Origin: DATLXU01 sp035575515
GTDB lineage: Bacteria > Acidobacteriota > Blastocatellia > UBA7656
DNA: 64,000 nucleotides
Assembly: GCA_035575515.1 (NCBI GenBank)
Contig: DATLXU010000080.1
Location: 1-64,000, forward strand
Reading direction: 5' to 3'
A program made the position numbers and the translations under genes. Under the pieces are notes generated by a model, which ran no database searches, had not been told where the DNA came from, and saw only the letters and a list, made by a program, of their open reading frames with translations. Every line of letters starts with the position of its first letter. Position 1 is the first letter of the stretch. Shown in pieces: positions 37,060-44,139 of the stretch.

Positions 37060-37169
37060 CAGTAGTCAGTGGCCAGTGGCCGGTGGTCAGTAAGAATGTG
37101 GTTTCCTTGAAACAGGCTCTCAGAGCCAAGTTCAAGGCATCAGTCGTTCAACTGGCCACTGGCCACTAC
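37060..37169. repeat. intergenic inverted repeat, word TCAGTGGCCAG, with the shared core
   Basis: Left arm 37060-37094 (AGTCAGTGGCCAGTGGCCGG and on), right arm 37151-37169 (ACTGGCCACTGGCCACTAC). The 36-nt core 37105-37140 (CCTTGAAACAGGCTCTCAGA and on) matches 27876-27911 at 28 of 36 positions. The right arm overlaps the cheR stop codon and the left arm lies nine nt before the cheB start. Confidence 0.85.
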
Positions 37170-38044
37170 TTTCTATGCACAAGCTCGCGGCCAATCTGAA
37201 CAGGCTCGAAAGCGGTGCCGAGCGGCAAGAGCGATTCGGCATGGCCCAAGAGCAAATAGCCGCCCTTTTTCAACAGAGAGTGAAAAGCCCTCAATGTTTT
37301 CTTCGCAGCATATTCATCGAAGTACATTAAAACATTCCGGCAAAAGATTACATCAAAGCGGTCGCGCGCTGCTTTGCCATTAAGTCTTTCACTCAAGTCT
37401 ATAAGATTGAACTGCTCGAATTGCACAGATGAGCGAAGCATCTCGCTTGCGGCCCAGAGACCGCGTCCCGCCTCATGAAAATATTTTTTCTGATAATGAG
37501 TTCCGGTCGTGCGAAAACTCGAAGCGCCATAGATGCCGCGCACGGCGGATTCGACAACGCGACGGCTCAGGTCGCTCGCGATAAGCTGAACATGGCCACC
37601 TTGAAGCATTCCACGTTCCGACAAAAGCATTGCAATCGTATAAGCCTCTTCGCCCGTCGAGCAGCCCGCGCTCCAGATTCTCAATGGCTGCGACATGCTC
37701 GCAAGCTCAGGCAGTATATGTTCGGAAAAAGCCAGGAGCTGCCGCTTCTCGCGGAAGAAATATGTTTCGTGGATGGCGACCATGTCGAGCACGGCCTCCA
37801 TCTCCTTTTCATCAATCGCACTCTCGTAATCCGAGAAAGAAGTCAAGCCGCGCACGCGAAGGCGAGGCAGCAGCCTACGTTCAAGTATGAAGCGCGAATT
37901 TTCATCTTCGGCAATGTATATGCCGCTCGCGGCGGTTATTCGCTCGCGCAGCTTATGAAAAGTCACAGCGTCGAGCGCAGGCCCTTTTGCTCGACTCTGG
38001 TTTTCTGATCTTGTTTTCACTATCTCCTTTGCCAGTTGCGCCAT
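37166..38044 (-). CDS. cheR: chemotaxis protein methyltransferase CheR
   Basis: 292 residues; uses SAM to methylate receptor glutamates. The N-terminal helical domain ends in YESAIDEKEMEAVLDMVAIHETYFFRE, the family's receptor-binding region. The SAM fold follows: LRIWSAGCSTGEEAYTIAMLL, HVQLIASDLSRRVVESA, FDVIFCRNVLMYFDE. Its ATG follows the cheW stop with no gap (TAAATG), indicating coupled translation. Confidence 0.96.
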   Translation of the reverse strand: MAQLAKEIVKTRSENQSRAKGPALDAVTFHKLRERITAASGIYIAEDENSRFILERRLLPRLRVRGLTSFSDYESAIDEKEMEAVLDMVAIHETYFFREKRQLLAFSEHILPELASMSQPLRIWSAGCSTGEEAYTIAMLLSERGMLQGGHVQLIASDLSRRVVESAVRGIYGASSFRTTGTHYQKKYFHEAGRGLWAASEMLRSSVQFEQFNLIDLSERLNGKAARDRFDVIFCRNVLMYFDEYAAKKTLRAFHSLLKKGGYLLLGHAESLLPLGTAFEPVQIGRELVHRK

Positions 38045-38575
38045 TTACATCTCAGCCAATCGTTCAACATCAATCAGCGGCACCTGTGCGCCATTGCTTG
38101 TGAAATACGCGCGCACTGGCCACGCGCTTTCCGGTTCTTTCACGCGGCGCGACGCCGAGGGATTATTGCGCGGGGCTGTCGCCCGCAGATGCTTCGGCTC
38201 CAAAGCGACGACGCTTTCGACGTAATCCGCAAGCAATCCCAGTTGCGATTCTCCCTTTATCAAAATCAATCGCATTCCCGCTTTGTTACGCTCAGCGGCA
38301 AGGCTCAGATCAATCACGAGAGTCATTCGCCCGCGAACGCTCGCGACGCCGATCATTCCATCAGGGGCCGATGGCAGCGGCGATATGCGCGGGCAATAGA
38401 CAACGCCTTCCGTGTGTTCGACTCCGATGGCGAATCGTTTTTCCCCTGCGATGAACACAAGCGCCGACACCGTGTTCGGATTGGCATCGGCTGGTTCGTT
38501 CGAGACTAATTCAAGCGGCAGCGCGCCAATTGCAAGCCCGCTCTTTTTGTTCGGCTCTTTGTTCGATTTTGCCAT
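38045..38575 (-). CDS. cheW: CheW-type coupling protein
   Basis: 176 residues containing one CheW domain: VSALVFIAGEKRFAIGVEHTEGVV, IGVASVRGRMTLVIDLS, LILIKGESQLGLLADYVESVV and the C-terminal VPLIDVERLAEM. It has a basic N-terminal extension and a ~25-residue insertion before the last strand. It would bridge a receptor and CheA. Coupled to cheR downstream; cheA lies upstream across an intergenic repeat. Confidence 0.88.
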   Translation of the reverse strand: MAKSNKEPNKKSGLAIGALPLELVSNEPADANPNTVSALVFIAGEKRFAIGVEHTEGVVYCPRISPLPSAPDGMIGVASVRGRMTLVIDLSLAAERNKAGMRLILIKGESQLGLLADYVESVVALEPKHLRATAPRNNPSASRRVKEPESAWPVRAYFTSNGAQVPLIDVERLAEM

Positions 38576-38576
38576 C

Positions 38577-38680
38577 TTTCAATTTTAAATTTTGGATTTT
38601 GGATTTTGGATTGCCGGAAGTAAATTATCGGTTTTCGTTCCACCGAAATCCTATTCAATCCAAAATCTAAAATCCAAAAA
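38577..38680. repeat. intergenic inverted repeat, word TTTTGGA
   Basis: Left arm 38590-38613 (TTTTGGATTTTGGATTTTGG and on), right arm 38656-38679 (CAATCCAAAATCTAAAATCC and on). Between cheA and cheW, both minus strand; it begins two nt from the cheW start codon. Confidence 0.8.
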
Positions 38681-38686
38681 TCGCTA

Positions 38687-40819
38687 TCACAACCTCAGGC
38701 TCCGAAGCAGCAGCAGGCTCGCCAGATCGAGCACAATCGCAACGTCGCCGCCTTCAAGGTCAACCGCGCCGACAACGCCTTTTATCTTGCGCGCGAGCGG
38801 CCCGAGCGATTTAACGATTATCTCGCGCTGCTCCTCGAATTGCTCAACCGCAACCGCAACGTGACGGTCCGCTGCGCGCGTTATGAACACAGGCACTTTG
38901 ATCGTTGCGCCCGCTGCGCTTTGAGTCGCTTCGAGTGTTTGCAAGGCATCGGCCCCGTTCGGCTGATGAAGCAGGCGCGCGCCGCCCAGTCCGAGCAGGT
39001 ATTTCAACTCCACAAGTGGGATGGTCGAGCCGCGCCACTCGATGCTTCGCCGCCCGTCGCGCCCGATTATTTCTTCCGGCCTGACATACATCAGCTCAAT
39101 TATCTGCCCGACGTTAATCGCATATCGCCACTCGCTCGCACGCACTATGAAAGCCGAGATCATCACAAGCGTAGTCGGCACGGCCAGCTCGAACCGCGTC
39201 CATTTCCCTTTTTCCGAAGTGATGCGAACCTCGCCGCCAAGCTCGTGCATCGTGCGCTCGACTGCATCAAGCCCGACCCCGCGACCTGAAACGATGGATG
39301 CTGTATCAGATGTCGAAAAGCCTGGTCGCATAATCAGGCGCAGCAACTCTTCTTCGCTCAATTCTTCGTCTTCCGCAATCAATCCGACTTCGACAGCGCG
39401 GCGGCGAACTTCTCCAGCGTCAATGCCGCGCCCGTCATCTGTGATTGCAATGATTGCCCGCGTGCCTTCGAGGCTTGCTTCAAGCTTTATCTTTCCGCGC
39501 GCGTTCTTTCCTGCATGACGCCGCTCGTCCGGAAGCTCTATGCCGTGATCAATCGCGTTTCGCAGCACGTGATAGATTGAATCCGAAACGCGATCAACTA
39601 TCATCTTGTCGAGCTGAGTCTCGCGCCCTGCTATTTCAACCGAAACCGATTTGCCAAGCTCGCGCGCGAGCCTGCTGGCGAGCCGCGCCGCCCGCGTGAA
39701 GGTCTGCGCGAGCGAAATCATCCGAAGCTCAACCAGTCTCTCTTCAAGCTGAAGAAAATCGCGCTCGATTCGACGCGCGCTGAATCTCAGATCGAACTGC
39801 TCGCGCGCCCCGAATCCGGCGGCAGCCAAAAACGTCTCTGCCATCGAGGCAAGCCGCGCCATCTCGTTTGAAAGCTCGTGCGCGAGTCCTGACAATTCAT
39901 CAATCTGCGAGAGGTCCACGCGCACGCTCGGCGATAGAGGCTGCAGCGATTCCTGCGCGAACGCGGGCGGTAGCACCGCGCTGATGCTTTCAGTCGAAGG
40001 CTTGCCGCTTTTTTGTCTGGATTTCTTCGGGATGCGGCTGACGTTTATCAGTGCCGCTCCCGCGCGCCGCCACGAAGACGGGCCGATGCCCTTCACGCGC
40101 CCGCCAAATTGCTCGACAATTTTTTTGACGTCGCTCTCCCTGAGCTGCGTTGCAAAGACGAGCTTGAAAGCCACGAAAGCGGCTCCCGGAGCCGTTTCCG
40201 GCAGGGTCGTTATCAACTCGCCTTTTTCTTCGAGCTTCGATGTGAGCGCGCGGTATTGCTTATCGAGACTGCCGATTTCGAAGCTGACGACGATTGCGTA
40301 AAAGGCGCGGCCCGCTTTGAGATTCTCTTTTATTCGATGCTCTTCGTATTCGGTGAGCAGCGCGCGTTCTTTTTCTGAAAGCGCGAGCGACTCCAATCCG
40401 CCATCGCTTTTCTTTGCGCGCTCGCGCGGACGCGTGGCAATCGAAGTGAGAAGCTGGCGAAGCCGCTCAAAATCTTCTTCGCTCGCCGTGCCGCGCGCCG
40501 CGCCTCCTACCAGAGCAGCAAGCCCGGCTCCTGCTTCCTGCAGCGCGGCGGTTGATTCCCCATCGAGCGCGAGATGCCCAAGTCTCAAGTCATCGAGTAT
40601 GTCTTCGAACTCGTGCGCGAGCGATTGAACTTCGGGCAAATCCATCATGCCTGAAAGTCCCTTGAGCGAATGGACAGTGCGAAAGATTCTGTTGATGAGG
40701 TTGATGTCGGGGCTTGCGGTTGAGCGCGCGGCGAGCGAATCGAGGTCCGAAAGCAGCAGGTCGAGCAACTCTTCAGACTCAGACAGGTACTCGCTTAATA
40801 ACGCCTTGTCTTCAATCAT
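38687..40819 (-). CDS. cheA: chemotaxis histidine kinase CheA
   Basis: About 710 residues. An HPt domain carries the phospho-acceptor His50 (FRTVHSLKGLSGMM). A P2-like region of about 100 residues follows (RAFYAIVVSFEIGSLDKQYR), then the dimerisation domain (DLSQIDELSGLAHELSNEMA). The kinase core shows its N box (HVLRNAIDHGIELPDER), G1 (ITDDGRGIDAGEVRR) and G2 (SGRGVGLDAVERTMHELGG). A C-terminal CheW-like domain completes it. The start is ATG 40819 or a GTG twelve nt earlier. No CheY or receptor gene is adjacent. Confidence 0.95.
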   Translation of the reverse strand: MIEDKALLSEYLSESEELLDLLLSDLDSLAARSTASPDINLINRIFRTVHSLKGLSGMMDLPEVQSLAHEFEDILDDLRLGHLALDGESTAALQEAGAGLAALVGGAARGTASEEDFERLRQLLTSIATRPRERAKKSDGGLESLALSEKERALLTEYEEHRIKENLKAGRAFYAIVVSFEIGSLDKQYRALTSKLEEKGELITTLPETAPGAAFVAFKLVFATQLRESDVKKIVEQFGGRVKGIGPSSWRRAGAALINVSRIPKKSRQKSGKPSTESISAVLPPAFAQESLQPLSPSVRVDLSQIDELSGLAHELSNEMARLASMAETFLAAAGFGAREQFDLRFSARRIERDFLQLEERLVELRMISLAQTFTRAARLASRLARELGKSVSVEIAGRETQLDKMIVDRVSDSIYHVLRNAIDHGIELPDERRHAGKNARGKIKLEASLEGTRAIIAITDDGRGIDAGEVRRRAVEVGLIAEDEELSEEELLRLIMRPGFSTSDTASIVSGRGVGLDAVERTMHELGGEVRITSEKGKWTRFELAVPTTLVMISAFIVRASEWRYAINVGQIIELMYVRPEEIIGRDGRRSIEWRGSTIPLVELKYLLGLGGARLLHQPNGADALQTLEATQSAAGATIKVPVFITRAADRHVAVAVEQFEEQREIIVKSLGPLARKIKGVVGAVDLEGGDVAIVLDLASLLLLRSLRL

Positions 40820-40835
40820 AGGATTGCGCACGCAC

Positions 40836-40976
40836 CGATTTCGGATTGCCGATTTCGAATCGCCGATTTGAAAAATAGTTCTCGGAATTCAAATCTGCGC
40901 TCCGCCATTTTGCCTGAGAACTTAATCGTAAATTCTCAATGCGCAATGCGCAAACTGAAATCGGCAATTGAAAATC
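40836..40976. repeat. intergenic inverted repeat, word CCGATTTCGGA
   Basis: Left arm 40836-40873 (CCGATTTCGGATTGCCGATT and on), right arm about 40951-40976 (CTGAAATCGGCAATTGAAAA and on); an inner AT-rich block contains GCGCAATGCGCAA. Between nusB and cheA, both minus strand. Less perfect than the others. Confidence 0.55.
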
Positions 40977-41421
40977 ACTGCGTGCGAGTGGTCGCAGTTG
41001 ACGCTGCCTGATTTTCGAGGTCGCGTTTTATCGCGTCGAGTATGCCGTTGATGAATTGCGTGGCTTCAAAGGTCGAGAATCTTCGGGCGATCTCAAGCGC
41101 CTCGTTTATCACTACAGTCTTCGGCGTCTCTTTTTCGTAGAGGAATTCATAAATTGCGAGGCGCAGTATGTTGCGGTCAACGACGGCCATGCGGTTTATG
41201 CGCCAGTTTTCGGCGCGTTTGCGTATGAGCGCGTCTATCTCGTCCTGGTGGGAAATAGTTCCGAGCGCGAGGCTGTTGGAAAAATCGCGAGCGACATCGC
41301 CCGTCTCATCGCCGAACTCGTTCCAGTAGGTCGAGACGAGTTCGGCTATAGTCGGTCGCGCGACATCGTATTGAAAGAGCATTTGTAAGGCGCAGATGCG
41401 AGCCTTACGCCTGGCACCCAT
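40975..41421 (-). CDS. nusB: transcription antitermination factor NusB
   Basis: 148 residues; an all-helical RNA-binding protein that with NusE (S10) binds boxA of rRNA leader transcripts. Family motifs: RRKARICALQMLFQYD at the N-terminus, RMAVVDRNILRLAIYEFLYEKETPKTVVINEALEIARRFS in segments, and FINGILDAI at the end. ATG 41421 follows GAGGG; the longer frame to 41502 adds residues without homology. Located 49 nt downstream of ribH, the usual pairing of these genes. Confidence 0.95.
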   Translation of the reverse strand: MGARRKARICALQMLFQYDVARPTIAELVSTYWNEFGDETGDVARDFSNSLALGTISHQDEIDALIRKRAENWRINRMAVVDRNILRLAIYEFLYEKETPKTVVINEALEIARRFSTFEATQFINGILDAIKRDLENQAASTATTRTQ

Positions 41422-41470
41422 AATTAAACCCTCACATCGGAAATGAGGAGTTACTCCAAATCGTCCACCA

Positions 41471-41935
41471 TCACAGTTCGCGATAAAGGTTGATAAGCTC
41501 AACAGCCGTCATCGCGGCCTCGAATCCTTTATTGCCGGATTTCGCTCCGGCGCGGTCAATAGCCTGTTCAAGATTGTCTGCTGTCACAACTCCGAGCGAA
41601 ATGGGGAGGTCTGCGTCGAGCGATACCTGCGCGATGCCTTTGAATACTTCAGCCGCGATGTACTCGTTATGAGAAGTCTCGCCGCGAATGATAACACCGA
41701 GACAAATCACCGCGTCGTAGTTGCCGCTTGATGCAACGCGACGAGCAGCCATCGGCAACTCGAAAGAGCCTGGCACTCGAACTATTGTTATCGCGTCAGC
41801 GGATGCGCCCAGTCGTTCGAGCGCGTCGACCGCGCCGCTGATCAAACGGCTCACGACGAAGTCATTCCAGCGGCTTGCGACAATCGCCACTCGAATCCCT
41901 TCGGCGCTCAATCGCCCCTGGATCGTTCTAGCCAA
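41471..41935 (-). CDS. ribH: 6,7-dimethyl-8-ribityllumazine synthase
   Basis: 154 residues; condenses the ribityl pyrimidine with dihydroxybutanone phosphate in riboflavin synthesis. Conserved stretches: IVASRWNDFVVSRLISGAVDAL, VRVPGSFELPMAARR, AVICLGVIIRGETSHNEYIAAEV and SLGVVTADNLEQAIDRAG, KSGNKGFEAA. The enzyme assembles into pentamers or 60-mers. No FMN riboswitch was recognised upstream. Confidence 0.96.
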   Translation of the reverse strand: MARTIQGRLSAEGIRVAIVASRWNDFVVSRLISGAVDALERLGASADAITIVRVPGSFELPMAARRVASSGNYDAVICLGVIIRGETSHNEYIAAEVFKGIAQVSLDADLPISLGVVTADNLEQAIDRAGAKSGNKGFEAAMTAVELINLYREL

Positions 41936-42121
41936 CTCGTGCTTTCTCCTTCGCGCCGGCCTCTAGCGCGGCCAAATTATCAATTATCAACTGAGGACGA
42001 GTATAGGTTGGCCCCACATTGATGTCAAGCAACGTGACTTTCGACGCAAATTGAAACAGGCTGTCAGAACAAGGCGCGAGCGAGCGACGTATGCTCTGGC
42101 GTGCGGCTTTGGAGCAACAAG
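41936..42121. other. divergent spacer between ribH and pspA with a partial repeat core
   Basis: Contains no gene. TTGAAACAGGCTGTCAGA at 42051-42068 matches 17 of 18 positions of the core of the repeat at 37107-37124, but without the flanking TCAGTGG arms. Confidence 0.45.
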
Positions 42122-42151
42122 TTTAAATTTTCAATCTTCTGCTGATATGAT
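42122..42151 (+). promoter_or_regulatory. candidate promoter of the pspA cassette
   Basis: TTTAAA (42122-42127) and TATGAT (42146-42151) are 18 nt apart, about 100 nt before the pspA start. A sigma-54 promoter, as used by enterobacterial psp, was looked for and not found. Confidence 0.35.
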
Positions 42152-42249
42152 AATGTACGAACGAAATTCAAAACGCCTCGCCCCGTTCGAGCGAAGACTC
42201 TGGCCGCGAAGGGCTGCCTCAGGAGAGTCGGCGAGGTCAGGAGGGGGAA

Positions 42250-43011
42250 ATGTGGAGTAGAATAAAAAGGCTCTTTCGTTCCATCTTCGGAGGAATGATC
42301 GAGCGCGCCGAAGACCCTGAGCTTATCCTTCAGCAGACCATTCGCGACATGCGCGACAAGGTTCCGCAGATGCAAAACAACGTCGCGCTCGTCATGGCAC
42401 AGGAGAAACAACTCGAAAAGCGTGCCGCCCAGCTTGAGAAAGAGATTACCGAAGACGACTATAAGATAAAAGCGGCGATCAATCAGGGGCGCGACGACGT
42501 GGCGCGGCTTTACATCACTCGGATGCAGGAGAAGCAGACCGAGCTTGACAACACAAAAGGCCAGCTTGAAACGGCGCGCGCGGCATCGAAGCAGGCTCGG
42601 AAGCTTCTCGACGACTACATCCTTCAAGTCAAGAAGCGAACGGCTGAGGCTCAGCAACTTGTCAATCAGGCTCGCGCCGCGAAGATGCAGGAGCAACTTG
42701 CGCAGACGATGGCCACGTTCAAAGTCGGCGACGAGGCGGGCACGTTCGATGAGATGCGCGACCGCATTCAGCGCCGCGCCGCAACTGCCGAAGCTAAGAT
42801 AGAGCTTTCGACCGGCGGAATAGAGTCTCAGATTGCAGACATCGAGCGCGAGTCCTTAAACATTCAGGTCGAAGATACGCTCGCGGCCTACAAGCGACAG
42901 ATGGGCAAAGAAGCGCCAGCCGCAGCCGCTCCGCCGCCTCCGGCAATCGAGAGAGAGTCGGCGGGCGAGAAAACGCTCGGCCCTTCCGATAAAGCGAAGG
43001 CGCTTGAGTAA
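42250..43011 (+). CDS. pspA: phage shock protein A (PspA/IM30/Vipp1 family, ESCRT-III superfamily)
   Basis: 253 residues, almost wholly coiled-coil. It begins with the amphipathic helix MWSRIKRLFRSIFGGMIERA, then EDPELILQQTIRDMRDKVPQ, the long hairpin helices (residues ~25-190) and the family's LAQTMATFKVGDEAGTFDEM and RIQRRAATAEAKIEL. A Pro/Ala-rich tail ends it. PspA polymerises on damaged membranes and belongs to the same superfamily as eukaryotic ESCRT-III. AGGAGGGGGAA immediately precedes the ATG. First of three plus-strand genes with a membrane protein and an AAA+ ATPase. Confidence 0.95.
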   Translation: MWSRIKRLFRSIFGGMIERAEDPELILQQTIRDMRDKVPQMQNNVALVMAQEKQLEKRAAQLEKEITEDDYKIKAAINQGRDDVARLYITRMQEKQTELDNTKGQLETARAASKQARKLLDDYILQVKKRTAEAQQLVNQARAAKMQEQLAQTMATFKVGDEAGTFDEMRDRIQRRAATAEAKIELSTGGIESQIADIERESLNIQVEDTLAAYKRQMGKEAPAAAAPPPPAIERESAGEKTLGPSDKAKALE

Positions 43012-43018
43012 AAGGTTG

Positions 43019-43165
43019 TAGGGGCGGGGCCTGTCCCTGCCCGGATTGCCGAAGGCAATGAGATAGATTTGCCATCGGCCAATTTGATTAATGCATGATT
43101 CTTTCATCGCGCTTGAGCGCGATTCGGGCCGGGGAACCCGCGCAGCGGGTCGAGACCTGCCCATA
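43019..43165. repeat. GC-rich intergenic repeat within the psp cassette
   Basis: GTAGGGGCGGGGCCTG with TCCCTGCCC at 43019-43042 can fold on itself, and a related GGGTCGAGACCTGCCC closes the interval near 43147-43163. In between are short hairpins (ATTGCCGAAGGCAAT; TCGCGCTTGAGCGCGA). The layout differs from the other inverted repeats but again fills a gap between co-oriented genes. Confidence 0.5.
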
Positions 43166-43173
43166 CAGTTCAT

Positions 43174-44037
43174 ATGCCTGAGAACGTCAGTTACGTGAAA
43201 GAGGCGGCCAAAGAGCCGCTCAACATCTGGGCTATGGTCATATTCGTGGCGATGGCCGTTTTCGTTTATACGGGGGCGAGCGATCTCGGAGTGCTGCGAG
43301 AGTTCGCCGCGTGGATTCCGCTAGCCATAGGCGCGGCTGCCGAGGCGCTCTATCTTTCAATCGTGCCGAACACGCCAGGTTATCGCCGCATTGTTGATCA
43401 GCGGGCGAAGAAGCGCGCGCTTGCAGAGCGCAATCGCCGCCGCGAAGAGCTAATCAAGTCCTTCGACCCGCGCGAGCGCGAAGCAGTCGAGTACCTTCGC
43501 TGGATGAAGAATCAGATTTATCAGAACTTTCAAAAGTCCACGCACATGGCTGAGATTCCCGAACGCATTCGCATGCTCGATCTTTATTGGGAAGCATACG
43601 TGGACCTGCTCGACACTTATCGCCGCCGCAAGAACCATCTTCGTTCGAGCAATCGTCAGACTATCAACAATCAGATTCAGCAGGCGCAGCACAACATCGC
43701 CAAAGCCCCCGACGACGACACGCGGCGGCTTTACGAACGGCACCTGGAATTTCTTCAAAAGCGGCTCCAGACCTATGACGAAGTTGAGCGTTCGGTGAAG
43801 CGGGTCGAGGCGCAGCTACAATCAATCGAGAGCTTCTTCGGGCTTGTTAACGATCAGGTCATCACCATGCCGACGCCGGAGCTTATTTCATCGCTCGACT
43901 TTGAATCAATGCTTTCATCAATCGAGCTGACGCGAGAGATACTCGACGAGACAGCGCCTGTGCTGAACCAGTTGGACATAGCCGACCGCAGCGCATCAAG
44001 CGAGCCGGGTCGGCCACCGATTGCTCAAAGACAATAG
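43174..44037 (+). CDS. two-TM coiled-coil membrane protein of the psp cassette
   Basis: 287 residues. Two TM helices lie near the N-terminus (WAMVIFVAMAVFVYTG and FAAWIPLAIGAAAEALYLSI). The rest (about 80-285) is cytoplasmic, strongly helical and charged: RRREELIKSFDPREREAVEYL, RLYERHLEFLQKRLQTYDEVERSVKRVEAQLQSIESFF in part. No catalytic motif was seen and I recognise no named family. Position between a PspA homologue and an AAA+ ATPase suggests it anchors one or both at the membrane. Confidence 0.8.
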   Translation: MPENVSYVKEAAKEPLNIWAMVIFVAMAVFVYTGASDLGVLREFAAWIPLAIGAAAEALYLSIVPNTPGYRRIVDQRAKKRALAERNRRREELIKSFDPREREAVEYLRWMKNQIYQNFQKSTHMAEIPERIRMLDLYWEAYVDLLDTYRRRKNHLRSSNRQTINNQIQQAQHNIAKAPDDDTRRLYERHLEFLQKRLQTYDEVERSVKRVEAQLQSIESFFGLVNDQVITMPTPELISSLDFESMLSSIELTREILDETAPVLNQLDIADRSASSEPGRPPIAQRQ

Positions 44038-44136
44038 TCCGAAGTCCTGAATCCGAAGTCCGAAGTCGAAGAGAAGGCGCGCACGCAAACTCTCCTTGAT
44101 TTCGGACTTCGGATTCAGGACTTCAGACTTCAGACT
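44036..44136. repeat. intergenic inverted repeat, word CCGAAGTCCTGAAT
   Basis: Left arm 44036-44067 (AGTCCGAAGTCCTGAATCCG and on), right arm 44098-44136 (TTTCGGACTTCGGATTCAGG and on); 24 consecutive bases pair. It begins at the stop of the membrane gene and ends three nt before the AAA+ gene start, so it carries or masks the ribosome-binding region of the AAA+ gene. Confidence 0.85.
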
Positions 44137-44139
44137 ATC

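Noticed and set aside
42097..42112. A TGGC...TTTG sequence upstream of pspA resembling a sigma-54 promoter
   Set aside because: The -24 GG is present but the invariant GC at -12 is missing at the right spacing.
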